Below are positions 51,593 through 51,659 of a stretch of DNA of 51,659 nt, piece by piece. The first letter of the stretch is position 1, and the number at the start of each line of letters is the position of its first letter. The notes under the pieces were generated by a model that was not told the origin of the DNA, did no database searches, and worked only from the letters and a program-made list of their open reading frames with translations. Made by a program: the position numbers and the translations under genes. The DNA is from Opitutales bacterium (lineage in GTDB: Bacteria > Verrucomicrobiota > Verrucomicrobiia > Opitutales > Oceanipulchritudinaceae), in NCBI GenBank assembly GCA_020831525.1, contig JAFIGH010000030.1, positions 1-51,659 of the forward strand, read 5' to 3'.

Positions 51593-51607
51593 GGCGGGCC
51601 TCCCGCC
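51593..51607 (-). terminator. Possible terminator of a gene beyond the right edge
   Basis: GGCGGG and CCCGCC form a perfect 6-bp stem with a 3-nt loop, and a T5 run follows about 10 nt downstream on the minus strand. The gap between stem and T-run makes it a weak candidate. Confidence 0.3.
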
Positions 51608-51659
51608 CTAATCATTAGCGACGCAGGAAAAGGTTCACCGTGCGGGTGAAAAAAAACTT

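Noticed and set aside
51634-51650. TTCACC/GGTGAA hairpin followed by an A8 run at the right edge
   Set aside because: On the plus strand the tail is A, not T; on the minus strand the T-run precedes the stem, so it is not an intrinsic terminator as read.

Overview
The window is a GC-rich, gene-dense chromosomal segment that most likely comes from a marine or aquatic Verrucomicrobiota bacterium of the Opitutae type. This is inferred from gene content only. The pointers are an Alternative Complex III operon, very large exported beta-strand-repeat proteins with C-terminal modules that I associate with Opitutae, polysaccharide-degrading enzymes (heparinase II/III-like, GH28-like, agarase-like), and a free-standing methyltransferase matching the C-terminal domain of OvoA. 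No rRNA, tRNA or CRISPR array was seen.

Layout. 1-390: the start of a REP-type transposase gene runs off the left edge and is driven from an AT-rich intergenic stretch. 390-5000 (minus strand): gnd, a ThuA-like protein, and a secretion/pilus ATPase translationally coupled to a single-domain response regulator. 5050-7050 (minus): ECF sigma factor and RskA-like anti-sigma factor, preceded by a strongly structured leader that ends in an intrinsic terminator. 7400-10550 (plus): a lysophospholipid-acyltransferase-like protein, a small membrane protein and a heparinase II/III-family lyase. 10690-11960 (minus): a coiled-coil lipoprotein. 12080-14880 (plus): thrS and lipA. 15120-21000 (plus): a 1422-residue exported multidomain protein and a GH28-like protein, facing a 1025-residue autotransporter-repeat protein on the minus strand.

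24250-36200 (minus) is the metabolic core: actABCDEF (Alternative Complex III, a quinol:cytochrome c/oxidase reductase), then a small unassigned membrane protein, ccoS, ccoN, ccoO and a mono-haem CcoP-like cytochrome. Genes overlap or abut almost throughout, so quinol oxidation and a cbb3-type terminal oxidase appear to be made as one unit. Upstream lies a chimeric remnant in which the N-terminus of a Gfo/Idh/MocA oxidoreductase is joined to an unrelated C-terminus.

37200-51420 is a mixed region: an EamA transporter, a YhaM-like HD exonuclease, an agarase-like glycoside hydrolase, a YwrD-type gamma-glutamyltransferase coupled to a hybrid histidine kinase (both probably TTG-started), a COG2907/DUF1365 pair, a previously uncalled 49-codon gene on the opposite strand with its own promoter, the free-standing OvoA-type methyltransferase coupled to an NhaC-type antiporter, and a membrane-bound nucleotide-sugar dehydratase that probably begins a surface-polysaccharide locus. 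The best candidates for undescribed biology are the structured sigma-factor leader, the unassigned 113-residue protein inside the ACIII-cbb3 operon, the free-standing methyltransferase with its small divergent neighbour, and the C-terminal aromatic domain of the repeat protein.
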